From positions 1-64,000 of the forward strand of contig NATV01000116.1 in assembly GCA_003094535.1 (NCBI GenBank): a DNA stretch of 64,000 nucleotides, read 5' to 3'. Below are positions 1-10,907 of this stretch, piece by piece. The DNA comes from a gamma proteobacterium symbiont of Ctena orbiculata (lineage in GTDB: Bacteria; Pseudomonadota; Gammaproteobacteria; Chromatiales; Chromatiaceae). Numbering within the stretch: the stretch's first letter is position 1; each line of letters starts with the position of its first letter. Made by a program: the position numbers and the translations under genes. Under the pieces are notes generated by a model that searched no databases, was not told the DNA's origin, and saw only the letters and a list, made by a program, of their open reading frames with translations.

Positions 1-2
1 TG

Positions 3-797
3 GGAAGGTTCAAACCCACAACGCCGATCGATGTCTCCCCCGGGCAGATGAAGGTCGGGCGCTACCTGGTAAGAGATAACAGAAACTACGGCATGATCGA
101 TGTGGCCACTGTGCTGCGCAAGTCGAGCAACGTCGGTGCGAGTAAGATCGCGCTGTCGATGCAGTCGGATGTGCTGTGGAATCTCTACTCGAAACTGGGA
201 TTCGGCGAGAGCCCCTACAGCCAGTTCCCCGGCGAGTCGAGTGGCCGTTTGCCCCACTTTTCCGACTGGTCCAGCTTCGAGCAGGCGACCCTCTCCTTCG
301 GCTATGGCCTATCGGTGACCCCGCTGCAGCTTGCCAGGGCCTATGGTGTGCTCGCCAATGACGGTGTGCGTCTGCCGGTCTCCCTGTTGCGGCAGCAACA
401 GCGCGAGGAGGGTGTGCGGGTAATGCGCAAGAGTACGGCGAGGAAGGTGGTTACGATGCTGGAGGCCGTGGTGACCAGCGAGGGAACGGCCCCCCTTGCC
501 GCCGTGCCCGGCTATCGAGTGGCGGGTAAGACGGGGACGGCGAAAAAATCGGTGGCGGGGGGCTACGCGGAGGATAAGTATCTCTCACTCTTCGTCGGTA
601 TCGCGCCGGCCAGTGATCCACGCCTGGTGATGGCGGTCTTTATCGACGAACCCAAGGGGAAGGAGTATTACGGTGGAATTGTTGCCGGACCTGTGTTCGC
701 CAAGGTAATGAGCGGTGCCCTGCGGTTGCTGAACATCCCGCCGGATAAACCCTGGCACGAGAACACCCTGATGGCACGCATGGGGGATCGTCAATGA
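3..797 (+). CDS. ftsI: Peptidoglycan D,D-transpeptidase FtsI (PBP3), 3' part, truncated by window start
   Basis: Frame open from base 3 (GRFKPTTPIDVSPGQMKVG); KTGTA motif (GKTGTAKKSVAGGY); directly upstream of murE as in dcw clusters. Confidence 0.93.
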   Translation, partial: GRFKPTTPIDVSPGQMKVGRYLVRDNRNYGMIDVATVLRKSSNVGASKIALSMQSDVLWNLYSKLGFGESPYSQFPGESSGRLPHFSDWSSFEQATLSFGYGLSVTPLQLARAYGVLANDGVRLPVSLLRQQQREEGVRVMRKSTARKVVTMLEAVVTSEGTAPLAAVPGYRVAGKTGTAKKSVAGGYAEDKYLSLFVGIAPASDPRLVMAVFIDEPKGKEYYGGIVAGPVFAKVMSGALRLLNIPPDKPWHENTLMARMGDRQ

Positions 798-2332
798 TGG
801 CCGCCGAGCAGCTCAGCAGAGGGCCTTCGTTGAGATCCCTGTTGCAGGGATTGGTAACGGTGCCCGCAAACGAGGATTGCGAAGTGACCGCGGTCACTCA
901 GGACAGCCGGGATGTGACACCCGGCGCCCTCTTCCTTGCCTGTGCCGGCGGGCAGCACCACGGATTGGCCTTTGCGGAGCAGGCGGTCTCCCAGGGGGCC
1001 GTGGCGATCGTCTGGGAAATGGATGGCGCGGAGGGGGAGAGGATAGCGGCAAGCCTGAAGTTGACTGCACCCCTGTTGGCTGTACCGCAGCTATCGCGTC
1101 ATGCAAGCTACATTGCCGGGCGATTCTACCGCCACCCCAGTCGCCGGATGAACCTTTACGGGATCACCGGGACCAATGGCAAGACCAGTATCAGCCTGTT
1201 GCTGGCCCAGGCCCTTGGAGAAGAGGTCCCTTGCGGTATCGTGGGTACTCTGGGTGTTGGTATGCCCGGACAGTTGCATCCCACCGGCTATACAACCCCC
1301 GATGCGGTAAGTTTGCAGAGGCACCTCTACGAACTGCAGCAACAGGGGGCGGGCGCTGTTTCCATGGAGGTCTCCTCGCATGCCCTGGACCAGGACCGGG
1401 CAGCGGCCGTGGCATTCGATTGCGCGATCTTCACCAATCTCAGTCGTGACCATTTTGATTATCATCAGACATTTGAAAATTATGCCGCGGCAAAAGGACG
1501 TCTGTTTCAGATGCCGGATCTCAGCAGTGCGGTGATCAACCTCGACGACAGCTTCGGCAAAAGCCTTGTCGGGTCCCTGGCGGAGGGAGTGAAGCTGCTT
1601 GGCTACACGCTGAAGCCGGCAGGCGATCTGCCTGCCGGTCTTGATGGCTGGGCGCGGGCCCTGGCAATCGATCCCACACCCGGGGGCATGCGGATCGGCA
1701 TCTCGACTCACGCGGGTGAGGCGGAACTGCAGAGCAAACTATTCGGCCACTTCAATGTGGCCAACTTGTTGGCGGTGCTGCTGGTGCTGTTGCATCGGGG
1801 CTGGTCGATGCAACGCAGCGTGGCTGTGCTTTCGAAACTCCACACCGTACCCGGCCGCATGGAGTTATTTGGTGGCGGCGAGAGGCCAAGCGTGGTGGTC
1901 GATTACGCCCATACCCCGGATGCCCTGGAAAAGGCCCTGCAGGCCCTGCGCGCCCATTGTCCGGGCAGCTTGAGTGTGGTGTTCGGTTGCGGTGGAGACC
2001 GCGACCGGGGTAAGCGCCCGCTCATGGGCGAGTTGGCTGAGGGGCTGGCCGAGCGGGTGGTTGTCACCGATGACAATCCCCGCAGCGAGGCGAGCAGTGA
2101 GATTATCCAGCAGATCCTCGCAGGAATGAAGCAGCCGGAAAGAGTGCGGATCGAACCTGATCGGCGCCGCGCCATCCGTGCGGCCATCGTTGATGCATCA
2201 GCGGGTGATCTTGTGCTGGTAGCGGGCAAGGGGCATGAGGATTACCAGCTGGTTGCGGGGAAGGTTCTCCATTTCGATGACCGTGAGGAAGTCACAGCCG
2301 CCCTCGAGGCATGGCCGGGGGTGATGGAGTGA
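794..2332 (+). CDS. murE: UDP-MurNAc-L-Ala-D-Glu:meso-DAP ligase MurE
   Basis: GITGTNGKTS ATP-binding motif, DYAHTPDALEKAL, DNPRSE motif; dcw position. Confidence 0.96.
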   Translation: MMAAEQLSRGPSLRSLLQGLVTVPANEDCEVTAVTQDSRDVTPGALFLACAGGQHHGLAFAEQAVSQGAVAIVWEMDGAEGERIAASLKLTAPLLAVPQLSRHASYIAGRFYRHPSRRMNLYGITGTNGKTSISLLLAQALGEEVPCGIVGTLGVGMPGQLHPTGYTTPDAVSLQRHLYELQQQGAGAVSMEVSSHALDQDRAAAVAFDCAIFTNLSRDHFDYHQTFENYAAAKGRLFQMPDLSSAVINLDDSFGKSLVGSLAEGVKLLGYTLKPAGDLPAGLDGWARALAIDPTPGGMRIGISTHAGEAELQSKLFGHFNVANLLAVLLVLLHRGWSMQRSVAVLSKLHTVPGRMELFGGGERPSVVVDYAHTPDALEKALQALRAHCPGSLSVVFGCGGDRDRGKRPLMGELAEGLAERVVVTDDNPRSEASSEIIQQILAGMKQPERVRIEPDRRRAIRAAIVDASAGDLVLVAGKGHEDYQLVAGKVLHFDDREEVTAALEAWPGVME

Positions 2333-3696
2333 ACAGTCTGCGTCTCTCTCAGGTGGCGGAACTGATGAACGCAAGCTGGTCCGGCGAGGATGTCAGTTTC
2401 AGCGCTGTCAGCACCGACAGCCGCACCCTGGTGGAGAAGGAACTCTATATCGCCTTGAAGGGGCCCCATTTCGACGGCCACGATTTCATCGCCCAGGCGC
2501 TTGAAAAAGGAGCGGTCGCGGTGATGGTGAGCCAGCCGCAGAGCTCTGAGATACCGCAACTGCAGGTTTCCGATACCCGGCTGGGACTCGGTCGCCTGGC
2601 TGCTATCTGGCGAGAATACTTTTCCGTGCCCTTGGTTGCGATAACCGGCAGCAACGGCAAGACCACCGTCAAAGAGCTGTTGGCCGCGATCCTTAGGCAG
2701 CGGGGCAGCGTGTTGGCTACCGAGGGTAACCTCAACAACGATATCGGCGTGCCCTTGACCCTGCTGCGCCTGCAGGAAGAGGCGTATGCGGTGGTTGAGA
2801 TGGGGGCCAACCATCAAGGAGAGATCGGCTATCTGAGCCAGATCGCCCATCCCGACGTGGCCCTGATCAACAATGCGGGCGCCGCCCACCTGGAGGGCTT
2901 CGGTAATCTTTTGGGGGTTGCCCAGGGGAAAGGGGAGATTCTCAGCGGACTCAAGGCCACCGGGGTGGGAGTGCTGAATGCCGACGATGAGTACTTTCCG
3001 CTGTGGCGGGATCTGCTCGGTGAACGCCGGATGTTGAGCTTCGGCAGCTCGGGGCATGCCAGCGTACGCTGCGACCTCTTCCGGGCGGAGATGCGCTGGA
3101 CCGACAGCGGTTATTACAACCAGATGCGGGTCGATTACCGGGAAGAGCGGTTCGATATCAGGCTTGCCCTTGCCGGACGCCACAATCTGATGAATGCCCT
3201 CGCCGCGATCGCCGGTGCCCTGGCAATGGGGTGTTCGGGGCGGGAGATCGAGCTTGGGCTGGCCAGCGTGGAGCCGGTGGCGGGTCGGCTGCAGATGCGC
3301 CTGTCGGCTTCTGGATACCGTCTTATCGATGATACCTACAACGCCAATCCCGATTCGGTGGCGGCCGCGGTGGATGTGCTGCGCAGCGCGCCGGGAGAGC
3401 AGATCCTGGTGTTGGGTGACTTGGCTGAACTGGGTGAACGATCCGTCGCCCTGCACGGCCAGCTTGGAGCGGATGCAAAACGGGCGGGCCTCTCCCATCT
3501 CTATACCCTTGGCGAGCTGAGCCGACATGCCGCCGAGAGCTTCGGCCGCGGCGCCCGGCCATTTACCGATCTGGATGAACTGATCGGGGTACTTGCCGGC
3601 GCGCTAAATGAGGGGGACACGGTGCTGGTGAAAGGATCCCGAAGCGCGGCCATGGAACGGGTGGTTGATCGCTTGATGAATGAGGGGAGGGGCTGA
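2311..3696 (+). CDS. murF: UDP-MurNAc-tripeptide:D-Ala-D-Ala ligase MurF
   Basis: [25 protein letters not shown]; start could be ATG 2311 or GTG 2329. Confidence 0.95.
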   Translation: MAGGDGVNSLRLSQVAELMNASWSGEDVSFSAVSTDSRTLVEKELYIALKGPHFDGHDFIAQALEKGAVAVMVSQPQSSEIPQLQVSDTRLGLGRLAAIWREYFSVPLVAITGSNGKTTVKELLAAILRQRGSVLATEGNLNNDIGVPLTLLRLQEEAYAVVEMGANHQGEIGYLSQIAHPDVALINNAGAAHLEGFGNLLGVAQGKGEILSGLKATGVGVLNADDEYFPLWRDLLGERRMLSFGSSGHASVRCDLFRAEMRWTDSGYYNQMRVDYREERFDIRLALAGRHNLMNALAAIAGALAMGCSGREIELGLASVEPVAGRLQMRLSASGYRLIDDTYNANPDSVAAAVDVLRSAPGEQILVLGDLAELGERSVALHGQLGADAKRAGLSHLYTLGELSRHAAESFGRGARPFTDLDELIGVLAGALNEGDTVLVKGSRSAAMERVVDRLMNEGRG

Positions 3697-3698
3697 CA

Positions 3699-4781
3699 GT
3701 GTTGCTCTATCTTACCGATTGGCTTGCCCAGTTCGACAGCGGTTTCAGGGTGTTTCAATACCTGACCATGCGCACCATCCTCGGGGTGCTCACGGCACTG
3801 CTGATTTCACTGCTGCTGGGGCCGATGATGATCCGCCGGCTCAGCTTCCACCAGATCGGCCAGACTGTGCGCGATGACGGTCCGGAAACCCACTTTTCCA
3901 AGGCCGGGACGCCCACCATGGGCGGGGCGCTGATTCTGGTGGCGATCGCCATCGCCACCCTGCTCTGGGCCGATCTCAGCAACCGCTATGTCTGGATCGT
4001 GCTGATCGTGACCCTGATTTTCGGTCTCATCGGTTTGGTCGACGACTACAAGAAACTGGTACTCAACGATCCGAAGGGGCTGTCGGCCCGCTGGAAGTAC
4101 TTCTGGCAGTCGGTGGCCGGTCTGGGTGCGGCCCTGGTCTTCTACTTCACCGCCAGTTCACCCATGGAGACCGCGCTGCTGATCCCCTATCTGAAGGATG
4201 TCTCCCTGGACTGGGGACCGGTGTTTATTCTCTTCAGTTACCTGGTCATCGTCGGCTCCTCCAATGCGGTCAATCTCACCGATGGCCTCGACGGCCTGGC
4301 GATACTGCCCACGGTGATGGTGGGCGGAGCGCTGGGGGTCATCGCCTATGTCACCGGCCATTCCGATTTTGCCGCCTATCTGAAGATCCCCTATCTGCCC
4401 GGCGTGGGGGAACTGATTGTCTTCTGCGCCTCTCTGGTCGGCGCAGGATTGGGTTTTCTCTGGTTCAACACCTATCCGGCACAGGTTTTCATGGGGGATG
4501 TGGGCGCCTTGGCGCTGGGTGCCGCCCTGGGCGTGGTCTCGGTGGCGGTCCGCCAGGAGATCGTGCTCTTCATCATGGGCGGGGTATTCGTGGTGGAGAC
4601 GGTATCGGTGGTGCTGCAGGTCACATCCTATAAATTAACCGGCAAGCGCATCTTCCGCATGGCCCCCCTGCACCACCATTTTGAACTCAAGGGTTGGCCC
4701 GAACCTCGGGTGATTGTGCGTTTCTGGATCATCACCGTGATTCTGGTGTTGGTCGGTCTGGCGAGTCTGAAGATACGCTGA
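3699..4781 (+). CDS. mraY: Phospho-MurNAc-pentapeptide transferase MraY
   Basis: [38 protein letters not shown] motifs; GTG start. Confidence 0.97.
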   Translation: MLLYLTDWLAQFDSGFRVFQYLTMRTILGVLTALLISLLLGPMMIRRLSFHQIGQTVRDDGPETHFSKAGTPTMGGALILVAIAIATLLWADLSNRYVWIVLIVTLIFGLIGLVDDYKKLVLNDPKGLSARWKYFWQSVAGLGAALVFYFTASSPMETALLIPYLKDVSLDWGPVFILFSYLVIVGSSNAVNLTDGLDGLAILPTVMVGGALGVIAYVTGHSDFAAYLKIPYLPGVGELIVFCASLVGAGLGFLWFNTYPAQVFMGDVGALALGAALGVVSVAVRQEIVLFIMGGVFVVETVSVVLQVTSYKLTGKRIFRMAPLHHHFELKGWPEPRVIVRFWIITVILVLVGLASLKIR

Positions 4782-6136
4782 TGACGGAACAAATGACGAA
4801 TTCTGGCAAGACGCTGATTGTCGGTCTGGGTGCGACAGGACTCTCCTGTGCCCGCTATCTGGCCGCACAGGGTATCCCGCTGGCGGTGACGGACAGTCGC
4901 GAGCAACCCCCGGGACTCGAGGCGCTGCGCAAGGATTATCCCGATATGGCGCTGTTCCTTGGCGGTTTCCAGGCGGAGGTGTTCCAGGCCGCCAGTCGCC
5001 TGGTGGTAAGCCCGGGCGTATCCCTCGACGAACCGTTGATACAGGCAGCCAGAGATCGCGATATTGAGATTGTCGGCGATGTGGAGCTCTTCGCCAGGGC
5101 GGTGAAGGCACCGGTTGTCGCGATCACCGGATCGAATGGAAAGAGCACGGTAACCTCCCTGGTGGGTGAAATGGCGCGAATGGCCGGACGCAAGGTCGCC
5201 GTGGGCGGCAACATTGGGGAACCTGTGCTCGATCTCTTGGATGATGACGTTGAACTCTATGTACTCGAACTCTCAAGCTTTCAACTGGAAAGCACCCGTT
5301 CGCTCAAACCACAGGCTGCGGTTGTGTTGAACATCTCGGCCGACCATATGGATCGTTACCGGGACCTGGAGGCCTATGCCGCCACCAAGGCTTCGCTCTA
5401 CGCCGGCAGCGAGATCATGGTGATAAACCGCGACGATTCGCGGGTCGCCGCGATGGTCCTGCCCGGGGCAAACATCGTCGGCTTCACCCTGAATGCCCCC
5501 ACCCACGGTGACTTCGGTCTGCATGAACAAGATAACATCCAGTGGCTGAGCGAGGGGCATACCCCACTAATGCCGGTCAGCGAACTGCGCATACCCGGCC
5601 GTCACAATGTGGCCAACGCCCTCGCGGCATTGGCCTTGGGCAGTGCGGTTGGGCTGCCGCAAAACGATATGCTGGCGGCGTTGAGAAGCTTCGCGGGTCT
5701 GCCCCACCGCACCCAATGGATCTCGGATAAGGGGGGTGTGCGCTGGTACAACGACTCCAAGGGCACCAATGTGGGGGCTACCATTGCCGCGTTAAGAGGG
5801 CTCCACCCCGAAAACGGTGACAGCCGCAGCGTCCTGATCGCCGGTGGTGACTGCAAGGATGCCGATTTCTCACCCCTGACGCCGGTCGTCGAGGAGACGG
5901 CCAGGGCCGTGGTACTGATCGGCAGGGATGCGACAAAATTGGAATCCGCGCTGACGGACAGCATACCCCTGGTGCATGCGACAACCCTGGAAGAGGCGGT
6001 CGACGCGGCCGCGGAGTTGGCGCAACCGGGTGATCGCGTATTGCTCTCGCCGGCCTGCGCCAGCTTCGATATGTTCCGCAACTTCGAGGCCAGGGGCGAG
6101 GCATTTATCCAGGCGGTGGAGGCGCTCCCGGCATGA
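4781..6136 (+). CDS. murD: UDP-MurNAc-L-Ala:D-Glu ligase MurD
   Basis: ITGSNGKSTVTSL, NDSKGTN motifs; ATG 4781 overlaps the mraY stop (ATGA). Confidence 0.95.
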   Translation: MTEQMTNSGKTLIVGLGATGLSCARYLAAQGIPLAVTDSREQPPGLEALRKDYPDMALFLGGFQAEVFQAASRLVVSPGVSLDEPLIQAARDRDIEIVGDVELFARAVKAPVVAITGSNGKSTVTSLVGEMARMAGRKVAVGGNIGEPVLDLLDDDVELYVLELSSFQLESTRSLKPQAAVVLNISADHMDRYRDLEAYAATKASLYAGSEIMVINRDDSRVAAMVLPGANIVGFTLNAPTHGDFGLHEQDNIQWLSEGHTPLMPVSELRIPGRHNVANALAALALGSAVGLPQNDMLAALRSFAGLPHRTQWISDKGGVRWYNDSKGTNVGATIAALRGLHPENGDSRSVLIAGGDCKDADFSPLTPVVEETARAVVLIGRDATKLESALTDSIPLVHATTLEEAVDAAAELAQPGDRVLLSPACASFDMFRNFEARGEAFIQAVEALPA

Positions 6137-7332
6137 GCACCCTGGCGCGGCCTCAAGCGAATGATGCCCGGGCGCGCAGGCCCGCTGCGCAACCTCTGCT
6201 CGACTGGTGGCTGCTTGGGGCGGCGGCGCTGCTGCTCTGCTTCGGCCTGGTGATGGTCTCATCGGCCTCGATGACGGTGGGTGATCGCATCGCCGGCTCA
6301 CCCTTCTTCTATGTTTATCGCCATCTCTTCGCCATCTTTCTGGGCTTGATCGCCGCCTACCTGGTGTTCCAGATACCGCTGGTGCAGTGGCAAAAGGCGG
6401 GACCGATGCTGGTCTTTATCGGTCTGCTTCTGCTGCTACTGCTGCTGCTGCCCGGTGTGGGTAAGACGGTCAACGGTGCGACGCGCTGGATATCCCTGGG
6501 CGGTTTCAATCTGCAGAGTTCCGAGTTCATGAAACTCTTCATGGTGCTCTATATCGCCGGGTATCTGGTGCGTCGCCGCGATGAAGTTGCCCGTTCCTTT
6601 TGGGGTTTCGCGAAACCGATGCTGCTGTTGATCATCACCAGTTCGCTGATCCTGCTGCAACCCGATTTCGGTACCACCGTGGTGCTCTTTGCCACCGCTA
6701 CCGGGATGCTCTTTCTCGGCGGTGTCGTGCTCTATCAGTTTGCCATGCTGATCCTGGTGGCGGGGGTGGCCGGTTGGGCGCTGATCTACTTCTCACCCTA
6801 TCGCTGGCAGCGGATGACCACCTATCTGAATCCCTGGGACGATCCTTTCAATACCGATTTCCAGCTCTCCCAGGCGCTGATCGCTTTCGGCCGCGGCGAG
6901 TTCAGCGGGGTGGGTCTGGGCAACGGCATTCAGAAACAGTTTTACCTGCCGGAGGCCCACACCGATTTCATCATGGCCGTGGTGGGCGAGGAGTTCGGCT
7001 TGATCGGCACCCTGGGTGTGATCCTGCTCTTCGCCTTCATCACCTGGCGCGCATTTCAGATCGGGGTCAAGGCGGAACAGGCGGGTCAGCGCTTTTCCAG
7101 CTATACCGCCTACGGGCTCGGATTATGGCTGGGGATGCAGGCCTTTATCAACATCGGCGTCAATGTCGGCATGCTGCCGACCAAGGGTCTCACCCTGCCG
7201 TTCATGAGTTACGGCAGCAACAGTATCATCGTCGTCTGCATGATGATCGCCCTGCTCTTGAGAATCGATCTGGAGCGAAGAGAGAAGGGGACGAAAAGCA
7301 GTCCCGGGAGGCGCTCATGGAGCCTCATGTAA
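6133..7332 (+). CDS. ftsW: Lipid II polymerase FtsW (SEDS family)
   Basis: Polytopic SEDS sequence, PEAHTDFIMAVVGEEFG, MPTKGLTLPFMSYG-like C-terminus; dcw position. Confidence 0.95.
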   Translation: MSTLARPQANDARARRPAAQPLLDWWLLGAAALLLCFGLVMVSSASMTVGDRIAGSPFFYVYRHLFAIFLGLIAAYLVFQIPLVQWQKAGPMLVFIGLLLLLLLLLPGVGKTVNGATRWISLGGFNLQSSEFMKLFMVLYIAGYLVRRRDEVARSFWGFAKPMLLLIITSSLILLQPDFGTTVVLFATATGMLFLGGVVLYQFAMLILVAGVAGWALIYFSPYRWQRMTTYLNPWDDPFNTDFQLSQALIAFGRGEFSGVGLGNGIQKQFYLPEAHTDFIMAVVGEEFGLIGTLGVILLFAFITWRAFQIGVKAEQAGQRFSSYTAYGLGLWLGMQAFINIGVNVGMLPTKGLTLPFMSYGSNSIIVVCMMIALLLRIDLERREKGTKSSPGRRSWSLM

Positions 7333-8396
7333 TGGTGATGGCGGGGGGCACCGGCGGACATCTCTTCCCGGCACTGGCAGTGGCCGACTGGATGAAACAG
7401 CGTGGCTGTCGGATTACCTGGTTGGGCAGTCGCTCCGGCATGGAGAACAGACTGATCCCGGATTACGGTTATCCCCTGGAGACGCTGCAGGTCAAGGGGC
7501 TGCGCGGCACTGGATTGATGCGTCATCTGACGGCCCCCTACACCATCAGCAAGGCACTTATGCAGGCCTATGGCGTGCTGCGTCGCACCCGGCCGAATCT
7601 AGTGCTGGGGATGGGGGGGTTCGCCTCCGGTCCCGGTGGGCTGGCTGCCAGGTTGATGCGCATCCCCCTGGTGATCCAGGAGCAGAATGCCATCCCCGGG
7701 CTGACCAATCGCCTGCTGGCCCAGTTCGCGACCAAGGTGTTCGAGGCCTTTCCCGGCAGTTTCGGCGCCGAGGCCCAGGCGGATACGGTTGGCAATCCGG
7801 TACGTCGGGAGATTATCTCCCTTGCCGCGCCGGAACAGCGTTTTGCCGAACGTGAAGGTGCCATCAGGCTGCTGGTTCTCGGCGGCTCGCTGGGCGCCCA
7901 GGCGCTCAATCAGTGCGTGCCCGAGGCTCTCTCCATAATGCCGCAGGAGTTACGGCCGCTGGTGCGTCACCAGGCGGGTGAAAAACTGCTCGACGAGACC
8001 CTGGCCAGCTATCGCAAGTTCTCGGTGGAGGCGGATGTGGTGGCCTTCGTCAACGATATGGCGGCAGTCTACGCCTGGGCCGATCTGGTGATCTGTCGTG
8101 CCGGGGCGTTGACAGTTTCCGAACTGGCGACGGCGGGACTGGGCGCCGTGCTCGTGCCCTATCCCTTTGCCGTGGACGACCATCAGACCCGCAATGCGGA
8201 GTTCCTGGTCAATGCGGAAGCGGCACAGCTTATTCCGCAACCCAGCCTCGATGGGCGCAATCTGGCGCGCTTGCTGGGCACCCTCTGTGGAGACAGGGAG
8301 AGGCTTTTGGCGATGGCCGTTGCGGCCCGCGGTTTGGCGAAACCGGATGCCGCCGCGCGGATAGGCGGCTACTGCCTGGAGGTGATCCAGCCATGA
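7317..8396 (+). CDS. murG: UDP-GlcNAc:lipid I GlcNAc transferase MurG
   Basis: [17 protein letters not shown]; the ORF-track extension to 6600 is only an alternate frame through ftsW. Confidence 0.95.
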   Translation: MEPHVMVMAGGTGGHLFPALAVADWMKQRGCRITWLGSRSGMENRLIPDYGYPLETLQVKGLRGTGLMRHLTAPYTISKALMQAYGVLRRTRPNLVLGMGGFASGPGGLAARLMRIPLVIQEQNAIPGLTNRLLAQFATKVFEAFPGSFGAEAQADTVGNPVRREIISLAAPEQRFAEREGAIRLLVLGGSLGAQALNQCVPEALSIMPQELRPLVRHQAGEKLLDETLASYRKFSVEADVVAFVNDMAAVYAWADLVICRAGALTVSELATAGLGAVLVPYPFAVDDHQTRNAEFLVNAEAAQLIPQPSLDGRNLARLLGTLCGDRERLLAMAVAARGLAKPDAAARIGGYCLEVIQP

Positions 8397-9829
8397 GTGA
8401 ACAACTGCGCAATCGCTATGCACCGAACAGCATGGGCCGCATGCGCCGGATCCATTTTGTGGGTATCGGCGGTGCGGGCATGAGCGGCATTGCCGAAGTG
8501 ATGCTCAATCTCGGCTACCAGGTGACCGGTTCGGATCAACGCCAGAGCGCAACCACATCCCGACTCTCCGGGTTGGGGGCCGAGATCAGGCTTGGTCATC
8601 AGACAGAACATGTGCAGGGTGCGGATGCGGTGGTGATATCCAGCGCCATCAAAGAGGAAAATCCCGAGGTCATCGCGGCACGGGAGGCACGCATCCCGGT
8701 TGTGCCGAGGGCGGAGATGCTGGCGGAGATCATGCGCTTCCACTACGGTATCGCGGTGGCGGGTACCCATGGCAAGACCACGACTACCAGCCTAATCGCC
8801 AGTATTCTGGCCGAGGCCGGTCTCGATCCAACCTTTGTCATCGGCGGCAGACTCAACAGTGCGGGCGCCAACGCGCGCCTGGGCGACGGCGAATACCTGG
8901 TTGCCGAGGCCGACGAGAGCGACGCCTCCTTCCTCTGCCTGCAACCGATGCTGGCGGTGGTTACCAATATCGACGCCGATCATATGACGACCTATGGCGG
9001 TGACTTCAACCGCCTGCGCGGGACCTTTGTGGAGTTTCTTCATCACCTGCCTTTCTATGGCCGGGCAGTGCTCTGTATCGACGACGATGAGATTCGCCAA
9101 CTGTTGCCGGAGATCTCGCGCCCGTTCACCACTTACGGCTTTAGCGATGACGCCGATGTCAAGGCGACGGAGGTGGCCAGAGAGGGCTTGAAGACCCATT
9201 TCACCCTGCAGGCGGAGAGTCTCGATGAGGCGGTGGAGATCACCCTCAATCTTCCGGGCAGGCACAATGTCTTGAATGCGTTGGCGGCAGTATGCGTTGC
9301 CCTCGAGCTCAATATAGACACCACGAGCATGCGGAAGGCGCTGCTCAATTTCGCCGGTATAGGTCGCCGTTTTCAGACCCGGGGAGACTGCCGTGTCGAC
9401 GGCAAGCAAGTGATGCTGATCGATGACTATGCCCATCACCCGCGGGAGATCGAGGCCACCCTGTCGGCGGTCCGTGACGGCTGGCCGGAGCGGCGCCTGA
9501 TCGTGGTGTTTCAACCCCATCGCTATTCGCGAACCCAGGAGCAGTTCGAGGACTTTGTGCAGGTTCTCTCGAAGGCCGACCTGTTGATCGTCAGCGAGGT
9601 CTATGCCGCCGGGGAAGAGCCGATTCAGGGTGCGAGCGGACGCGACTTGAGTCGCGCCATCCGCATCCGGGGTCAGGTCGATCCGGTCTTTGTGGACCCC
9701 CTGGATGAACTGCCGGAACTGCTGCAGGGGTTGCTTCAGGAGGGGGATATCGTTCTCACTGTCGGTGCCGGCAACATCGGTTCCATTGCTGCGGAACTGC
9801 CCCGACAACTCTGTCAGGAGGTGGAGTGA
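8393..9829 (+). CDS. murC: UDP-MurNAc:L-Ala ligase MurC
   Basis: [36 protein letters not shown] motifs. Confidence 0.96.
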   Translation: MSEQLRNRYAPNSMGRMRRIHFVGIGGAGMSGIAEVMLNLGYQVTGSDQRQSATTSRLSGLGAEIRLGHQTEHVQGADAVVISSAIKEENPEVIAAREARIPVVPRAEMLAEIMRFHYGIAVAGTHGKTTTTSLIASILAEAGLDPTFVIGGRLNSAGANARLGDGEYLVAEADESDASFLCLQPMLAVVTNIDADHMTTYGGDFNRLRGTFVEFLHHLPFYGRAVLCIDDDEIRQLLPEISRPFTTYGFSDDADVKATEVAREGLKTHFTLQAESLDEAVEITLNLPGRHNVLNALAAVCVALELNIDTTSMRKALLNFAGIGRRFQTRGDCRVDGKQVMLIDDYAHHPREIEATLSAVRDGWPERRLIVVFQPHRYSRTQEQFEDFVQVLSKADLLIVSEVYAAGEEPIQGASGRDLSRAIRIRGQVDPVFVDPLDELPELLQGLLQEGDIVLTVGAGNIGSIAAELPRQLCQEVE

Positions 9830-10011
9830 TGTACACAATCGATATGAAAAGGCTGCACCAGGGATGCGGTGAATCCCTGCAATCCAAACTGTCGGGTTTC
9901 TCGATTTTCAGATCATCGCTGATCGCCGATGTGGCAGTCGGTCAACGCCAATTCTCCAAAGCTGTGAGGCGTGAGGAGAAGAGCCGTCGAGAAGAGAGCG
10001 ATTTCAGATGA
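9829..10011 (+). CDS. Small hypothetical protein (60 aa) coupled between murC and murB
   Basis: ATG 9829 overlaps the murC TGA and its own TGA (10009-10011) overlaps the murB ATG; no family recognised. Confidence 0.45.
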   Translation: MYTIDMKRLHQGCGESLQSKLSGFSIFRSSLIADVAVGQRQFSKAVRREEKSRREESDFR

Positions 10012-10907
10012 TGCCTGCGTTAGATCAGCAATCCCTACGTGGTGAGATGCGCTTCAATGAGCCGCTTTCACAACATACGACCTGGCGGGTTGGAGGACCG
10101 GCCAGCTGTTTTTATCGTCCTGCGGATCGTGAGGATCTGGTCGCTTTTCTCACTCAGTTGGATAGGGATGAACCCCTCTTCTGGCTTGGACTGGGCAGCA
10201 ACCTGCTGGTACGGGACGGGGGCTTTAGAGGTACCGTGATTGCAACCAAGGGAACCCTGGTTGCCAGTGAGTGGCGCGGTGACCGTCTGCTTTATGCCGA
10301 GGCGGGCTTGGCCTGCGCCAAGGTGGCCCGCTTGGCGGCCAGGGCGGGGCTCTGTGGCGTGGAGTTCCTTGCCGGTATCCCCGGTACCCTGGGTGGCGCC
10401 CTGGCGATGAATGCCGGTGCATTCGGCGGCGAGACCTGGGAGCGCGTGGTCAGGGTGGAGACCATAGACCGTTATGGCGAGGTGCGCGATCACGAACCCG
10501 GGGATTTCGAAATCGGCTATCGCCAGGTGAACGGGCCCGCGGGAGAGTGGTTTCTCGCCGCCGAACTGCAGTTGGAGGCCGGTGATGGCGAAGCCGCGCA
10601 GCATCGGATCAAGGCGTTGTTGGAGCGGCGTGGGGCGACCCAGCCGACCAATCAACCCAGTTGCGGATCGGTTTTCCGCAACCCACCCGGCGATTTCGCG
10701 GCACGGCTGATCGAATCGGCCGGTCTCAAGGGCAGACGCCTGGGTGGTGCCCAGGTATCGGAGAAACACGCCAACTTCATTATCAACACCGGCAGTGCCA
10801 CGGCCAAGGATATTGAGCTGTTGATCGCCGAGGTGCAGCGTGAAGTGGCGGCCCGGAGCGGTGTAGAGCTGGTGACCGAAGTGCACCGGATCGGAGAGGC
10901 GAGATGA
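10008..10907 (+). CDS. murB: UDP-N-acetylenolpyruvoylglucosamine reductase MurB
   Basis: NTTWRVGGPA-like N-terminus (HTTWRVGGPAS), GLGSNLLVRDGGF, AGIPGTLGGALAMNAGAFG. Confidence 0.95.
   Translation: MMPALDQQSLRGEMRFNEPLSQHTTWRVGGPASCFYRPADREDLVAFLTQLDRDEPLFWLGLGSNLLVRDGGFRGTVIATKGTLVASEWRGDRLLYAEAGLACAKVARLAARAGLCGVEFLAGIPGTLGGALAMNAGAFGGETWERVVRVETIDRYGEVRDHEPGDFEIGYRQVNGPAGEWFLAAELQLEAGDGEAAQHRIKALLERRGATQPTNQPSCGSVFRNPPGDFAARLIESAGLKGRRLGGAQVSEKHANFIINTGSATAKDIELLIAEVQREVAARSGVELVTEVHRIGEAR

Noticed and set aside
6600-7316. N-terminal extension of the murG ORF through ftsW
   Set aside because: The extension is an alternate frame of ftsW; MurG begins at ATG 7317
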